A stretch of 64,000 bases of DNA from Paenibacillus sp. PL91 (GTDB lineage Bacteria; Bacillota; Bacilli; Paenibacillales; Paenibacillaceae). Both the position numbers and the translations under genes were made by a program. The stretch spans positions 372,001-436,000 of the forward strand of contig NZ_JABBYG020000004.1 in the NCBI RefSeq assembly GCF_012935325.2, written 5' to 3'. The notes beneath the pieces were generated by a model. The model was not told where the DNA came from. It saw nothing but the letters and a program-made list of their open reading frames with translations, and did no database searches. Shown one piece after another: positions 1 to 9,277 of the stretch; position 1 is the first letter of the stretch; each line of letters starts with the position of its first letter.

Positions 1-3000
1 CGAATCGAATATCTTCTTCAGGACAGCAAAGCGGGGATTGTGATCACTCAGCTCGGCTTGAGAGGGGCCGCCCAGTTGTCGGGAGATGTTCTCATAATGG
101 AGGAGATGGAGGAAGCCGGCGGAGACGACTCGGATTTGGTCAATGTGGCGGCTCCGGAGCACTTGGCTTATATCATCTACACCTCCGGAACGACAGGCAA
201 GCCGAAGGGGGTTATGATCGAGCATCGTCAATATATGAACGTCGCGTTAGCCTGGAAGGAAAAGTATGAGCTTGAGCAGTTCCCGGTAAGGCTTTTGCAA
301 ATGGCGAGCTTCTCGTTTGACGTGTTCGCAGGTGATATGGCACGCGCACTGCTGAGCGGCGGTCAGCTTATCATTTGTCCGAATGATATAAAGCTTGACC
401 CAGCCTCTCTCTATGAGCTGATTCGCGAGCATGAGGTCAATATTTTCGAATCGACGCCGGCGTTAATCGCTCCATTGATGCAGCATATCTATGAGAATGG
501 CCTGGATGTCAGCTTTCTCAAGCTGCTTATCCTAGGGGCGGATAGCTGCCCAATCGTAGAATTCCATAAGCTGTTAACCCGTTATGGCAGCCAGATGCGC
601 ATCATCAACAGCTATGGCGTGACGGAAGCGGCTATTGATTCTAGCTATTACGAGGAGCCGCTTCACAAGGTGCCGACAGCCGGAAATACGCCGATCGGCA
701 AGCCGCTTCCGAACATGTCCTATTACGTACTTGATTCTGCTATGAAGCTGCTTCCGGTCGGTGTGGCTGGAGAGCTTTACATCGGCGGCGCTGGTGTAGC
801 GCGCGGGTATTTTGGACGCGAGGATTTGACTGCGGAGAAATTTGTAGATAATCCGTATGTGCCGGGAGGCAGGCTGTATCGAACAGGTGACTTAGCTAAC
901 TGGATGCCTGACGGCAATCTGATGTTTCTTGGACGTGATGACCATCAGGTCAAGGTGCGCGGATACAGGATCGAGCTGGGAGAAATCGAAGCTTGCTTGC
1001 TGAAGCATCCTGATATTCGCGAGGCTGTCGTTATGGCTCATGAGGACGCTTATAAACAAAAATATTTATGTGCTTATATCGTGAGTACAAGTGAGCCGAC
1101 GCTTAATGAGCTTCAGGCCCATTTAATCGCAGAGCTGCCGGTATACATGGTACCGTCACAGGTTGTTCTGCTCGAGAGAATGCCGCTCACTCCAAACGGT
1201 AAAATCGACCGCAAGGCGTTGCCGGGTAGAGCTGGGAACCAGCTTAAATCGACGGAATATGCTGCGCCATCCACTGCAACTGAGAAGCTGCTTATCGAGG
1301 TGATGGAGCTTGTTCTTGGCACGGCTGATATCGGTGTGAACGATGATTTCTTCCAAATCGGCGGACATTCTCTTAAAGCGATGACGCTAGTCTCGCATAT
1401 TCATAAAGCTTTCGGTATTGCCATGCCGCTCCGAATCGTATTTGAAGCGCCGACGACAGCGCTGATGAGCAAGTACATCGATGCTGCTAAAGAGAGCTCT
1501 GGCCCACGATTCACCGCAATCGAGCCGATTGAGCTTCAAGAATCCTATGAGCTATCGTCCGTTCAGAAGCGCATGTTCATCCTGAACCAAATCGAAGGAA
1601 CGGGCACCAGCTACAATATGCCGGATGCGATGATTATGGAAGGCAGCATCGAGCCAGCTCGAGTAGAAGAAGCGCTCAGGAAGCTCATTCGCCGCCATGA
1701 ATCGCTGCGAACATCCTTCCATATGCAGAGCGGAAAAGCGTTCCAGCAGGTGCATCCAGATGTTGAATTCCACGTTGAGTTCTCGGAAGCGCTGCATGCA
1801 TCCGAGGATGAGCTGGAACGGTTAACGGCTGATTTCGTACGGCCGTTCGATCTTGGCCTTGCACCTCTAATGCGAACAGGCCTAGTAAAGCTGTCCGAGG
1901 ATCGCCATCTATTCCTCTTCGATGTGCATCATATTGTGTCTGACGGCGTGTCGATGGGAATTATTTTAAGCGAGTTTGCAGCCTTGTACGGCGGTGAGGA
2001 GCTGCCGGAGCTGAAGCTTCAGTATAAGGATTTCGCCGCTTGGCAAAATCGTCAATTCACGGCTGAATTTTTAGGCGAGCAGGAATCTTATTGGCTGGAG
2101 TCGTTGTCAGGCGAGCTGCCTGTTTTGGAGCTTCCGACGGATTATGCTCGCCCTGCAAAACAGAGCTTCGAAGGCTCGCGTGTAGCTTTCGGCTCAGGCA
2201 AGCAGCTTCGGGAAGAGATGAGCCGCCTCGCAGCAGAAACGGGAACAACGCTGTATATGGTGCTGTTTACGGCATACAATGTGCTTCTTGCCAAATACAG
2301 CGGACAATCCGACCTCATCGTGGGCACGGCGACAGCTGGCCGTTCGCACGCGGATCTGGATGGAATGGTAGGCATGTTTGTCGGTACTCTCGCTCTGCGG
2401 ACAGAGATCGATTCGGAGCTTACGTTCCGGGATTTACTCATGAACGTAAAAGCCCGCATGCTTCAGGCTTATGAGCATCAGGACTATCCGTTTGACCAGT
2501 TGGTTGAGAAGCTTGAGGTAAAACGAGATTTAAGCCGTAATCCTGTCTTTAATACGATGTTTATTTTGCAGAACACGGATGAACAGCGTTTTCAGCTGGA
2601 GGATATTAAGCTTCTGCCTTTCGAAGCGAAGGAGACCATGACGAAGTTCGACCTGACGCTGGAGGCGACGGAGACGCAGGACGATGTTGCGTTCGTGCTT
2701 GAATACAGCTCAAAGCTGTTTAGTCCAAGCACGATAGAGCGGATGTCGGAACATTTGATAGAGCTGATTCGATCGGCTATGCTGCAGCCGGATAGGAAGG
2801 TAAGCGAGCTGAGGCTGCTTTCCGAGGATGAGGAGCATCGTTTGATCCATGAATTCAATGATACGGCGACCGCCTTTGATGCAGATGCAAAGCTATTGCA
2901 TGAGTTAGTGGAAGCGCAAGTGACAAGGTCTTCGGAGCTTCCCGCCATCATTGTCGGCAATGAACGCTTGACCTACCAGGAATGGAACGGGAGGGCGAAT

Positions 3001-6000
3001 CAGCTTGCTCGCTCGCTTCGCACCAGAGGAGCGGGTCCAGATCGTACGGTTGCTATTCTAGCAAATCGATCAGTAGAAATGACTGTCGCCATCCTTGCGG
3101 TGCTGAAGTCTGGAGCGGCCTATGTGCCGATTGATCCGGACTATCCGCTGGACCGAATTCGCTACATGCTGGAGGACAGCGGCTCAAGCCTGCTGCTGAC
3201 GCAAGGAGCGCTTCCGAGCGGCATCCCATATCAGGGAATAACGATCGATTTGCTTGACGCCAATTCCTATAGTGTTGACGATTCGAATCTTAAGCCGGTG
3301 AACAGACCGGATGATTTGGCCTATGTGATTTACACTTCCGGAACAACCGGACGTCCAAAAGGGGTCATGATCGAGCACCGCAGCATCGTGAATACGATTG
3401 CTTGGCGGACAGAAGAATACCGCTTTAGCTCTGGCGACCGTGTTCTGCAGCTGCTTTCTTATGCATTCGATGCTTTTGCAGCCAGCTTCTTTGCTCCTAT
3501 GGCTGCTGGCGGAACCTCCGTTATCGCAAGAGACGAGGAAGCGAAGGACCCGCTTGCATTGAAAGGCTGCATAACGAGCCATAGAATCACTCATTTCAGC
3601 ACCGTGCCAAGCTTATACGCGGCGCTGCTCGATCTGCTAAGCGATAAGGAAGCCGCGCTCCTTAAGGCGGTCACGCTTGGAGGAGAGAACGTCCCAATCA
3701 GCCTGATCGAGAAGAGCATCGCTTTGAATGATCAGCTGCATCTGTTAAATGAGTACGGACCAACGGAAAACAGCGTCATCACGACGATTGAGAGCGGACT
3801 TCATCCGAGCAAGCGGGTCACGATTGGCCGTCCGATCGCAAATACCCGTGTCTATATCGTAGACGCTCATATGCAATTGCAGCCGATCGGCGTATTTGGC
3901 GAACTATGTATCGGCGGCACCGGTCTTGCGAGGGGCTACTTGAACGAGCCGGAAATGACCGCTGCAAAGTTTGTGACGAGTTCCGTTGCCATTGGTGAAA
4001 GAATTTACCGAACAGGAGATATGGCGCGTTGGCTTGAGGACGGAACGATTGATTTTGCCGGAAGAATGGATCATCAGGTTAAAATTCGCGGCTACCGGAT
4101 TGAGCTCGGTGAGATTGAAGCGAATCTGCTGAAGCTGAAAATGATAAAAGAAGCAGTCGTCATCGCCCGAGACGATGACGGCGGTCAAAAATATTTATGC
4201 GCGTACATCGTATCGGACGACGAGCTAGCAGTTCTTGACGTCAGGTCGTATATGGCGCAGGAATTGCCAGGCTACATGATTCCTTCCTATTTCATTCAGC
4301 TATCGCAGCTCCCGCTTACTCCAAACGGCAAGCTTGATACGAGAGCGCTGCCTGCCCCTGATCTTGAGCAGCTAGGCAGTCTTGACTATGCAGCTCCGGC
4401 AGATGAGCTGGAGGAGAAGCTGGCAGTGATGATTCAAGAGCTGCTGCAGCTTGAGAAGGTCGGAATGTCAGATCATTTCTTCATGATTGGCGGGCAATCG
4501 TTGAAAGCGATGCAGCTCGTCGCTCAGTTGTACCGGGAGTTCAAGGCAGAGGTGCCGCTGCGCATTATTTTCGAGAGCGTCGCGATTAGGGATATAGCCG
4601 ATTTCATACGGAAGAGTGCCTCATCGGAGGAACTAACGCTTCAGCCTGTACAGCCGAGAGCAAATTACCCGCTATCGTCAGCTCAGAAACGGTTGTACGT
4701 GCTGGATCAGTTGGAAGGACCGGGAACCGGCTATAACATGCCGGGAGTGCTTCGTCTGCATGGGCCGCTTAACGGCAGCAGGCTGGAAGCCTCGTTCCAG
4801 CAGCTTGTGCAGCGTCATGAATCGCTGCGTACGACGTTCCATACAGTCGAGTCCGATCCCGTACAGATCGTACATTTGAACGCCGAGCTGCATATGGAAT
4901 GGATGGAAGCCGGGGAAGCGGAAGCGATATCGCTTATTGAGTCTTTTGTAAGGCCGTTTGATCTCAGCAAGGCACCGCTTCTGCGGGTGGGTCTTATTAA
5001 GCTTCAAGAGGATGAGCATTTGCTGCTGTTCGATACGCATCATATTATATCCGACGGGATTTCCATGAATGTGCTTATTTATGAGTTTACTCAGCTTTAT
5101 CGCGGTAATGAGCTAGCGGAGCTAAAGGTCCAGTATAAAGACTTTGCGGTCTGGCAGCACGGCCTGTTCGAAGCTGGTGTGATGCGCAAGCAGGAAGCCT
5201 ATTGGCTGGACCGCTTCGGTGATGAAATTCCGGTGCTGGAGCTGTCTACCGATTTCCCAAGACCGGCTGTACGCAGCTTGGAAGGCGACTATTACGATTT
5301 TGAGACGGATGAAACATTGCTGAACGAGCTGAAGGAGCTGGCGTCAGCTACGGGAACGACGCTGTTTATGGTCCTTTTGGCCGCTTATAACGTATTTTTG
5401 GCGAAGTATACGAATCAAAACGACATTGTCGTGGGAACTCCGGTTGCCGGCAGAACGCATGGCGATACGGAAGGTTTAATCGGGATGTTCGTAAGCACGC
5501 TCCCGATGCGCAATCGGCCGGAAAGCGGGAAGACGTTCCTTCAGTTCCTAAACGAAGTGAAGCAGAATGCCTATGAAGCATACGAGAACCAGGATTACCC
5601 GTTCGAATCGATGGTGGAGAAATTGCAGCCTTATCGCGATCTAAGCCGAAATCCGCTATTCGATACGGTCTTTATTTTGCAAAACATGGATCGTGAAACG
5701 CTTGAAATCGAGGAAATGACGATCGAGCCGTATGCATATGAGAATAAAATCTCAAAGTTCGACCTGGCGCTTGCCGCCGTGGAGGAAAAAGATGGGCTCT
5801 CGCTCAGCTGGGAATATGGCACTTCGTTGTTCCGCACAGAAACGATAGCGAGGATGGCTAACCATTTCGTTCAAACGCTTCGCGAAATAACGCGGAACCC
5901 GAGCAGCACGCTCGCGCAGATCGATATGCAAGGTGACGCTGAGAAGGAGCGGATACTTGTCGAATTTAACGCTGCCGAATCGATACATTCTCCGGCAGAT

Positions 6001-9000
6001 ACGCTTCACGGGCTGTTCGAGCTTCAAGTGGAGTCGGCGCCAAGCCAAACTGCGCTGTCGCTCGGATCGGAACGGATGACCTACGGGGAGCTGAACTCGC
6101 GGGCAAACCGATTAGCCCGGACGCTGCACGAGCGCGGAATTGGGCCGGAATCGGTCGTCGGCATAATGGTCAATCGTTCATTTGAGATGATTGTCGGCAT
6201 ACTTGCGGTGTTGAAGGCGGGCGGCGCATATATGCCGATTGATCCTGCCTATCCGGCAGAGCGTATCGCTTTCATGCTGGAGAACAGCGATGCCGCTTTC
6301 GTATTGTCCGAAGCCGCTTTTATTCCAGCATTAGCTAATGATAACTCAGCTGTATGGCTGGATCTATACGATGAGACGCTATATTCGGATGACGGGTCCA
6401 ATCTGATCTCTGGCAGCCATGCAGGCGATCTAGCTTATATCATCTACACGTCAGGAACGACCGGCAAGCCGAAGGGTGTCATGATCGAGCATCGGAGCAT
6501 TACCGGCAATATCTGGTGGCGCAGCATGGCGTACGGCTTAACGGCAGCAGATCATGTATTGCAGCTGTTCTCCTTTGCTTTTGACGGTTTTATTACGAGC
6601 TTTTTTACGCCGATTGTATCTGGTTCAACTGTCGTATTGTTAAGCGAAGATGAAGCGAAAGACCCTGTAGCGATCAAGAATAAGATTGTGGAGCATGGCG
6701 TCACTCATTTCATCAGTGTTCCGAGCTTGTACGCAGCGGTGCTTGAGTGCTTAAGTCCGGAGGAAGCGGCAACAATACGCATCGTTACGCTGGCTGGCGA
6801 GCGAGTGACTGACAAGGTCATTTCGCTTAGCAAATCCATTAACGACCGGATTGAGCTGATCAATGAATACGGTCCTACGGAAAGCAGCGTCGTCGCCACC
6901 ATCGAACGAGATTTGCAGCCGGGAAGCCCGATCACTATAGGCCGGCCAATCTCCGGCACCCGCATTCGCATCCTCGGTGCGGACGGTCAAATCGCACCAA
7001 TCGGGGCGATTGGCGAGCTCTGCATTGCTGGCGATGGACTAGCACGCGGCTACGTTCGCTTGCCGGAAATGACAGAAGAGCGCTTTACCGTTGATGCCTA
7101 CGCCGATCAGCCTCATGCGCGCTTGTACCGTACGGGTGATGCGGCACGCTGGCTCCCTGACGGCAGAATTGACTATATCGGAAGAATAGACGATCAGGTT
7201 AAGATTCGAGGCTACCGAATAGAGCTTGGTGAAATCGAGGGAGGTCTGCTGCAGCTGAGCTATTTGAAGGAAGCGGTAGTGGTAGCTCGAGACGATCATG
7301 GCAGCAGCAAGTATTTAATCGCTTATGTAACGGCGGATTCGGAAGTGGGGCAAGCCGCAATACGAGACGAGCTGTCCCAGCTGCTTCCAGATTACATGCT
7401 GCCATCCTTTATCGTTCAGCTTGATCGTCTTCCGGTTACTCCGAACGGCAAGGTAGATCGCCGTGCTTTGCCTGATCCTGATCGCGCAGGCGGTACAGCT
7501 GATTCTTATCAGGCGCCAGAAAGTGAGAAAGAGCAAATCTTAGCCGAGATTTGGCAGGAGGTGCTTGGCGTTGACCGCGTAGGTACGCAGGATCACTTCT
7601 TCCAGTTAGGCGGAGATTCCATTAAAGCGATTCAGGCTGCGGCAAGATTGAACAAGCATGGTTTGCGTTTCGAGGTACGCGACCTGTTCCGCTATCCGAC
7701 CATTGCAGAGCTGAGTCAACGTCTGATGCTGACAGATCGAGTGATCTCGCAGGCGGCAATTGAAGGCGAGGTGCCATTAACTCCGATTCAGCATTGGTTT
7801 TTTGAAAACAGCTTTACCGATCAGCATTACTGGAATCAAGCGGAGCTGATTTATAGGCCTGAAGGATTTGATGCTAATATGCTTCATCAGGTGTTCGTAA
7901 GGCTGACGCAGCATCATGACGCTCTGCGATTGCGATTTGCCATCGACGACGGCAGCGGAACAGTGAAGCAGCATAACGCAGGCACGGAAGGCGAGCATTT
8001 TACGCTGGAGACATTCGATCTTCGAGGCCGGACGAAGGAGCAAATTCAATTAGCGCTATTGCAAGCTGCGAACCGGATTCAGAGCAGCATGAATCTGACG
8101 GACGGACCGCTCGTTAAGCTCGGCCTGTTCCGTACCGATGATGGTGACCATCTGTTGATCGCTATCCATCATTTAGTCGTTGACGGTGTGTCCTGGCGTA
8201 TTTTGTTCGAGGACATAGAGGAAGCCTACAGGCAAGCCGAGCAAGGACAGGAAATCGTATTCCCGGACAAAACTGACTCCTACCGTTATTGGGCTGAACA
8301 GCTTGAAATTTACGCTGGCAGCGAACGGCTTCGGAGCGAAGCGTCCTATTGGAGCAAGCTTGGACAAACGGCTGTTGCAAAGCTGCCCAAGGATAGGCTA
8401 TCGGCCGACAATCGCGTGAAGCATATGCGCAGCGTTGGCAGGGAGCTGACGCAGGAGGCAACTGGACAGCTATTGAAGGGCGCACATGTTGCATATAGAA
8501 CGGAGATCAATGATCTGCTAATGGCTGCACTCGCCTTGGCATTGAAGGACTGGAGCAAGGGAGATGCGTTCGCGGTCAATTTGGAAGGGCATGGACGCGA
8601 GGCGTTTACCGAGAAGCTGGACATTACGCGTACAGTCGGCTGGTTTACATCGCAGTACCCCGTCATCCTCGATGCGAAGCATGAAGATGATTTGGGCTAT
8701 CTCATTAAGCTGACGAAAGAAACGCTTCGTAAAGTGCCAAACAAAGGACTGGGACACGGCATTTTGAAGTATATGTATGATCAATCGCAGCTCGTTGAAC
8801 GGAAGCCGGAAATTTCCTTCAATTATTTGGGACAGTTCGATGTAAATTCCGAAGGCGGCAGCAGTATGAAGACATCCCCTTATGATACCGGCTTGCCGTT
8901 CAGCATGGAGTCGGAGCGTACGGTCTCGCTCGATGTGACGGGACTTGTATATGAAGGCAAGCTTAAGCTGGAGCTACACTACAGCGCTGGAGAGTACGAG

Positions 9001-9165
9001 CCTGAAACAGCTGCTGGATTGATCGATCTGCTCATGAGTCGTTTGCTCGAAATTATTGAACATTGTGCAAGCCGAGAAACGCAGGAGATCACGCCTAGCG
9101 ATCTAGGCGATGACGAGCTGACGCTTGAGGATCTTGACAGTATTTTAGAATCTATTGAATGGTAA
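1..9165 (+). CDS. NRPS, three modules, A-T-C-A-T-C-A-T-E (5' partial)
   Basis: The reading frame is open from base 1, inside an adenylation (A) domain, so the true start lies upstream; the GTG at 40 is internal. Domains by position: A1 to about 1230, carrier T1 with GGHS near 1357, C about 1540-2830 with HHIVSDG near 1927, A2 about 2890-4345, T2 with GGQS near 4489, C about 4665-5940 with HHIISDG near 5038, A3 about 6000-7480, T3 with GGDS near 7606, and epimerization (E) domain about 7768-9060 with HHLVVDG near 8167. By comparison with GrsA PheA, the A1 code is DVGEIGSIDK, matching ornithine. A2 reads DAASTGEVIK, which I cannot assign. A3 reads DGTITAEVVK, one residue from the tyrosine code DGTITAEVAK. 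The GGDS carrier plus E domain predicts D-Tyr handed to the next protein. All three carrier serines are present. Confidence 0.95.
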   Translation, partial: RIEYLLQDSKAGIVITQLGLRGAAQLSGDVLIMEEMEEAGGDDSDLVNVAAPEHLAYIIYTSGTTGKPKGVMIEHRQYMNVALAWKEKYELEQFPVRLLQMASFSFDVFAGDMARALLSGGQLIICPNDIKLDPASLYELIREHEVNIFESTPALIAPLMQHIYENGLDVSFLKLLILGADSCPIVEFHKLLTRYGSQMRIINSYGVTEAAIDSSYYEEPLHKVPTAGNTPIGKPLPNMSYYVLDSAMKLLPVGVAGELYIGGAGVARGYFGREDLTAEKFVDNPYVPGGRLYRTGDLANWMPDGNLMFLGRDDHQVKVRGYRIELGEIEACLLKHPDIREAVVMAHEDAYKQKYLCAYIVSTSEPTLNELQAHLIAELPVYMVPSQVVLLERMPLTPNGKIDRKALPGRAGNQLKSTEYAAPSTATEKLLIEVMELVLGTADIGVNDDFFQIGGHSLKAMTLVSHIHKAFGIAMPLRIVFEAPTTALMSKYIDAAKESSGPRFTAIEPIELQESYELSSVQKRMFILNQIEGTGTSYNMPDAMIMEGSIEPARVEEALRKLIRRHESLRTSFHMQSGKAFQQVHPDVEFHVEFSEALHASEDELERLTADFVRPFDLGLAPLMRTGLVKLSEDRHLFLFDVHHIVSDGVSMGIILSEFAALYGGEELPELKLQYKDFAAWQNRQFTAEFLGEQESYWLESLSGELPVLELPTDYARPAKQSFEGSRVAFGSGKQLREEMSRLAAETGTTLYMVLFTAYNVLLAKYSGQSDLIVGTATAGRSHADLDGMVGMFVGTLALRTEIDSELTFRDLLMNVKARMLQAYEHQDYPFDQLVEKLEVKRDLSRNPVFNTMFILQNTDEQRFQLEDIKLLPFEAKETMTKFDLTLEATETQDDVAFVLEYSSKLFSPSTIERMSEHLIELIRSAMLQPDRKVSELRLLSEDEEHRLIHEFNDTATAFDADAKLLHELVEAQVTRSSELPAIIVGNERLTYQEWNGRANQLARSLRTRGAGPDRTVAILANRSVEMTVAILAVLKSGAAYVPIDPDYPLDRIRYMLEDSGSSLLLTQGALPSGIPYQGITIDLLDANSYSVDDSNLKPVNRPDDLAYVIYTSGTTGRPKGVMIEHRSIVNTIAWRTEEYRFSSGDRVLQLLSYAFDAFAASFFAPMAAGGTSVIARDEEAKDPLALKGCITSHRITHFSTVPSLYAALLDLLSDKEAALLKAVTLGGENVPISLIEKSIALNDQLHLLNEYGPTENSVITTIESGLHPSKRVTIGRPIANTRVYIVDAHMQLQPIGVFGELCIGGTGLARGYLNEPEMTAAKFVTSSVAIGERIYRTGDMARWLEDGTIDFAGRMDHQVKIRGYRIELGEIEANLLKLKMIKEAVVIARDDDGGQKYLCAYIVSDDELAVLDVRSYMAQELPGYMIPSYFIQLSQLPLTPNGKLDTRALPAPDLEQLGSLDYAAPADELEEKLAVMIQELLQLEKVGMSDHFFMIGGQSLKAMQLVAQLYREFKAEVPLRIIFESVAIRDIADFIRKSASSEELTLQPVQPRANYPLSSAQKRLYVLDQLEGPGTGYNMPGVLRLHGPLNGSRLEASFQQLVQRHESLRTTFHTVESDPVQIVHLNAELHMEWMEAGEAEAISLIESFVRPFDLSKAPLLRVGLIKLQEDEHLLLFDTHHIISDGISMNVLIYEFTQLYRGNELAELKVQYKDFAVWQHGLFEAGVMRKQEAYWLDRFGDEIPVLELSTDFPRPAVRSLEGDYYDFETDETLLNELKELASATGTTLFMVLLAAYNVFLAKYTNQNDIVVGTPVAGRTHGDTEGLIGMFVSTLPMRNRPESGKTFLQFLNEVKQNAYEAYENQDYPFESMVEKLQPYRDLSRNPLFDTVFILQNMDRETLEIEEMTIEPYAYENKISKFDLALAAVEEKDGLSLSWEYGTSLFRTETIARMANHFVQTLREITRNPSSTLAQIDMQGDAEKERILVEFNAAESIHSPADTLHGLFELQVESAPSQTALSLGSERMTYGELNSRANRLARTLHERGIGPESVVGIMVNRSFEMIVGILAVLKAGGAYMPIDPAYPAERIAFMLENSDAAFVLSEAAFIPALANDNSAVWLDLYDETLYSDDGSNLISGSHAGDLAYIIYTSGTTGKPKGVMIEHRSITGNIWWRSMAYGLTAADHVLQLFSFAFDGFITSFFTPIVSGSTVVLLSEDEAKDPVAIKNKIVEHGVTHFISVPSLYAAVLECLSPEEAATIRIVTLAGERVTDKVISLSKSINDRIELINEYGPTESSVVATIERDLQPGSPITIGRPISGTRIRILGADGQIAPIGAIGELCIAGDGLARGYVRLPEMTEERFTVDAYADQPHARLYRTGDAARWLPDGRIDYIGRIDDQVKIRGYRIELGEIEGGLLQLSYLKEAVVVARDDHGSSKYLIAYVTADSEVGQAAIRDELSQLLPDYMLPSFIVQLDRLPVTPNGKVDRRALPDPDRAGGTADSYQAPESEKEQILAEIWQEVLGVDRVGTQDHFFQLGGDSIKAIQAAARLNKHGLRFEVRDLFRYPTIAELSQRLMLTDRVISQAAIEGEVPLTPIQHWFFENSFTDQHYWNQAELIYRPEGFDANMLHQVFVRLTQHHDALRLRFAIDDGSGTVKQHNAGTEGEHFTLETFDLRGRTKEQIQLALLQAANRIQSSMNLTDGPLVKLGLFRTDDGDHLLIAIHHLVVDGVSWRILFEDIEEAYRQAEQGQEIVFPDKTDSYRYWAEQLEIYAGSERLRSEASYWSKLGQTAVAKLPKDRLSADNRVKHMRSVGRELTQEATGQLLKGAHVAYRTEINDLLMAALALALKDWSKGDAFAVNLEGHGREAFTEKLDITRTVGWFTSQYPVILDAKHEDDLGYLIKLTKETLRKVPNKGLGHGILKYMYDQSQLVERKPEISFNYLGQFDVNSEGGSSMKTSPYDTGLPFSMESERTVSLDVTGLVYEGKLKLELHYSAGEYEPETAAGLIDLLMSRLLEIIEHCASRETQEITPSDLGDDELTLEDLDSILESIEW

Positions 9166-9180
9166 TCCGAAGCCGCGAAT

Positions 9181-9208
9181 CCTCCAGCAGACATCGATTT
9201 GCTGGGGG
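9181..9208 (+). other. intergenic stem-loop between NRPS genes
   Basis: Arms CCTCCAGCA (9181-9189) and TGCTGGGGG (9200-9208) form a 9-bp stem with one wobble or mismatch and a 10-nt loop. It lies 16 nt after the stop of the first NRPS gene. No T-run follows, so it is more likely an mRNA processing or stabilising element than a full terminator. Confidence 0.45.
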
Positions 9209-9277
9209 ACAACCGGCTGTCTTCCGGAATGGAAAAGACGGTTAAAGCGAATAAGCCAACTTCACGCGAGGTGAATA

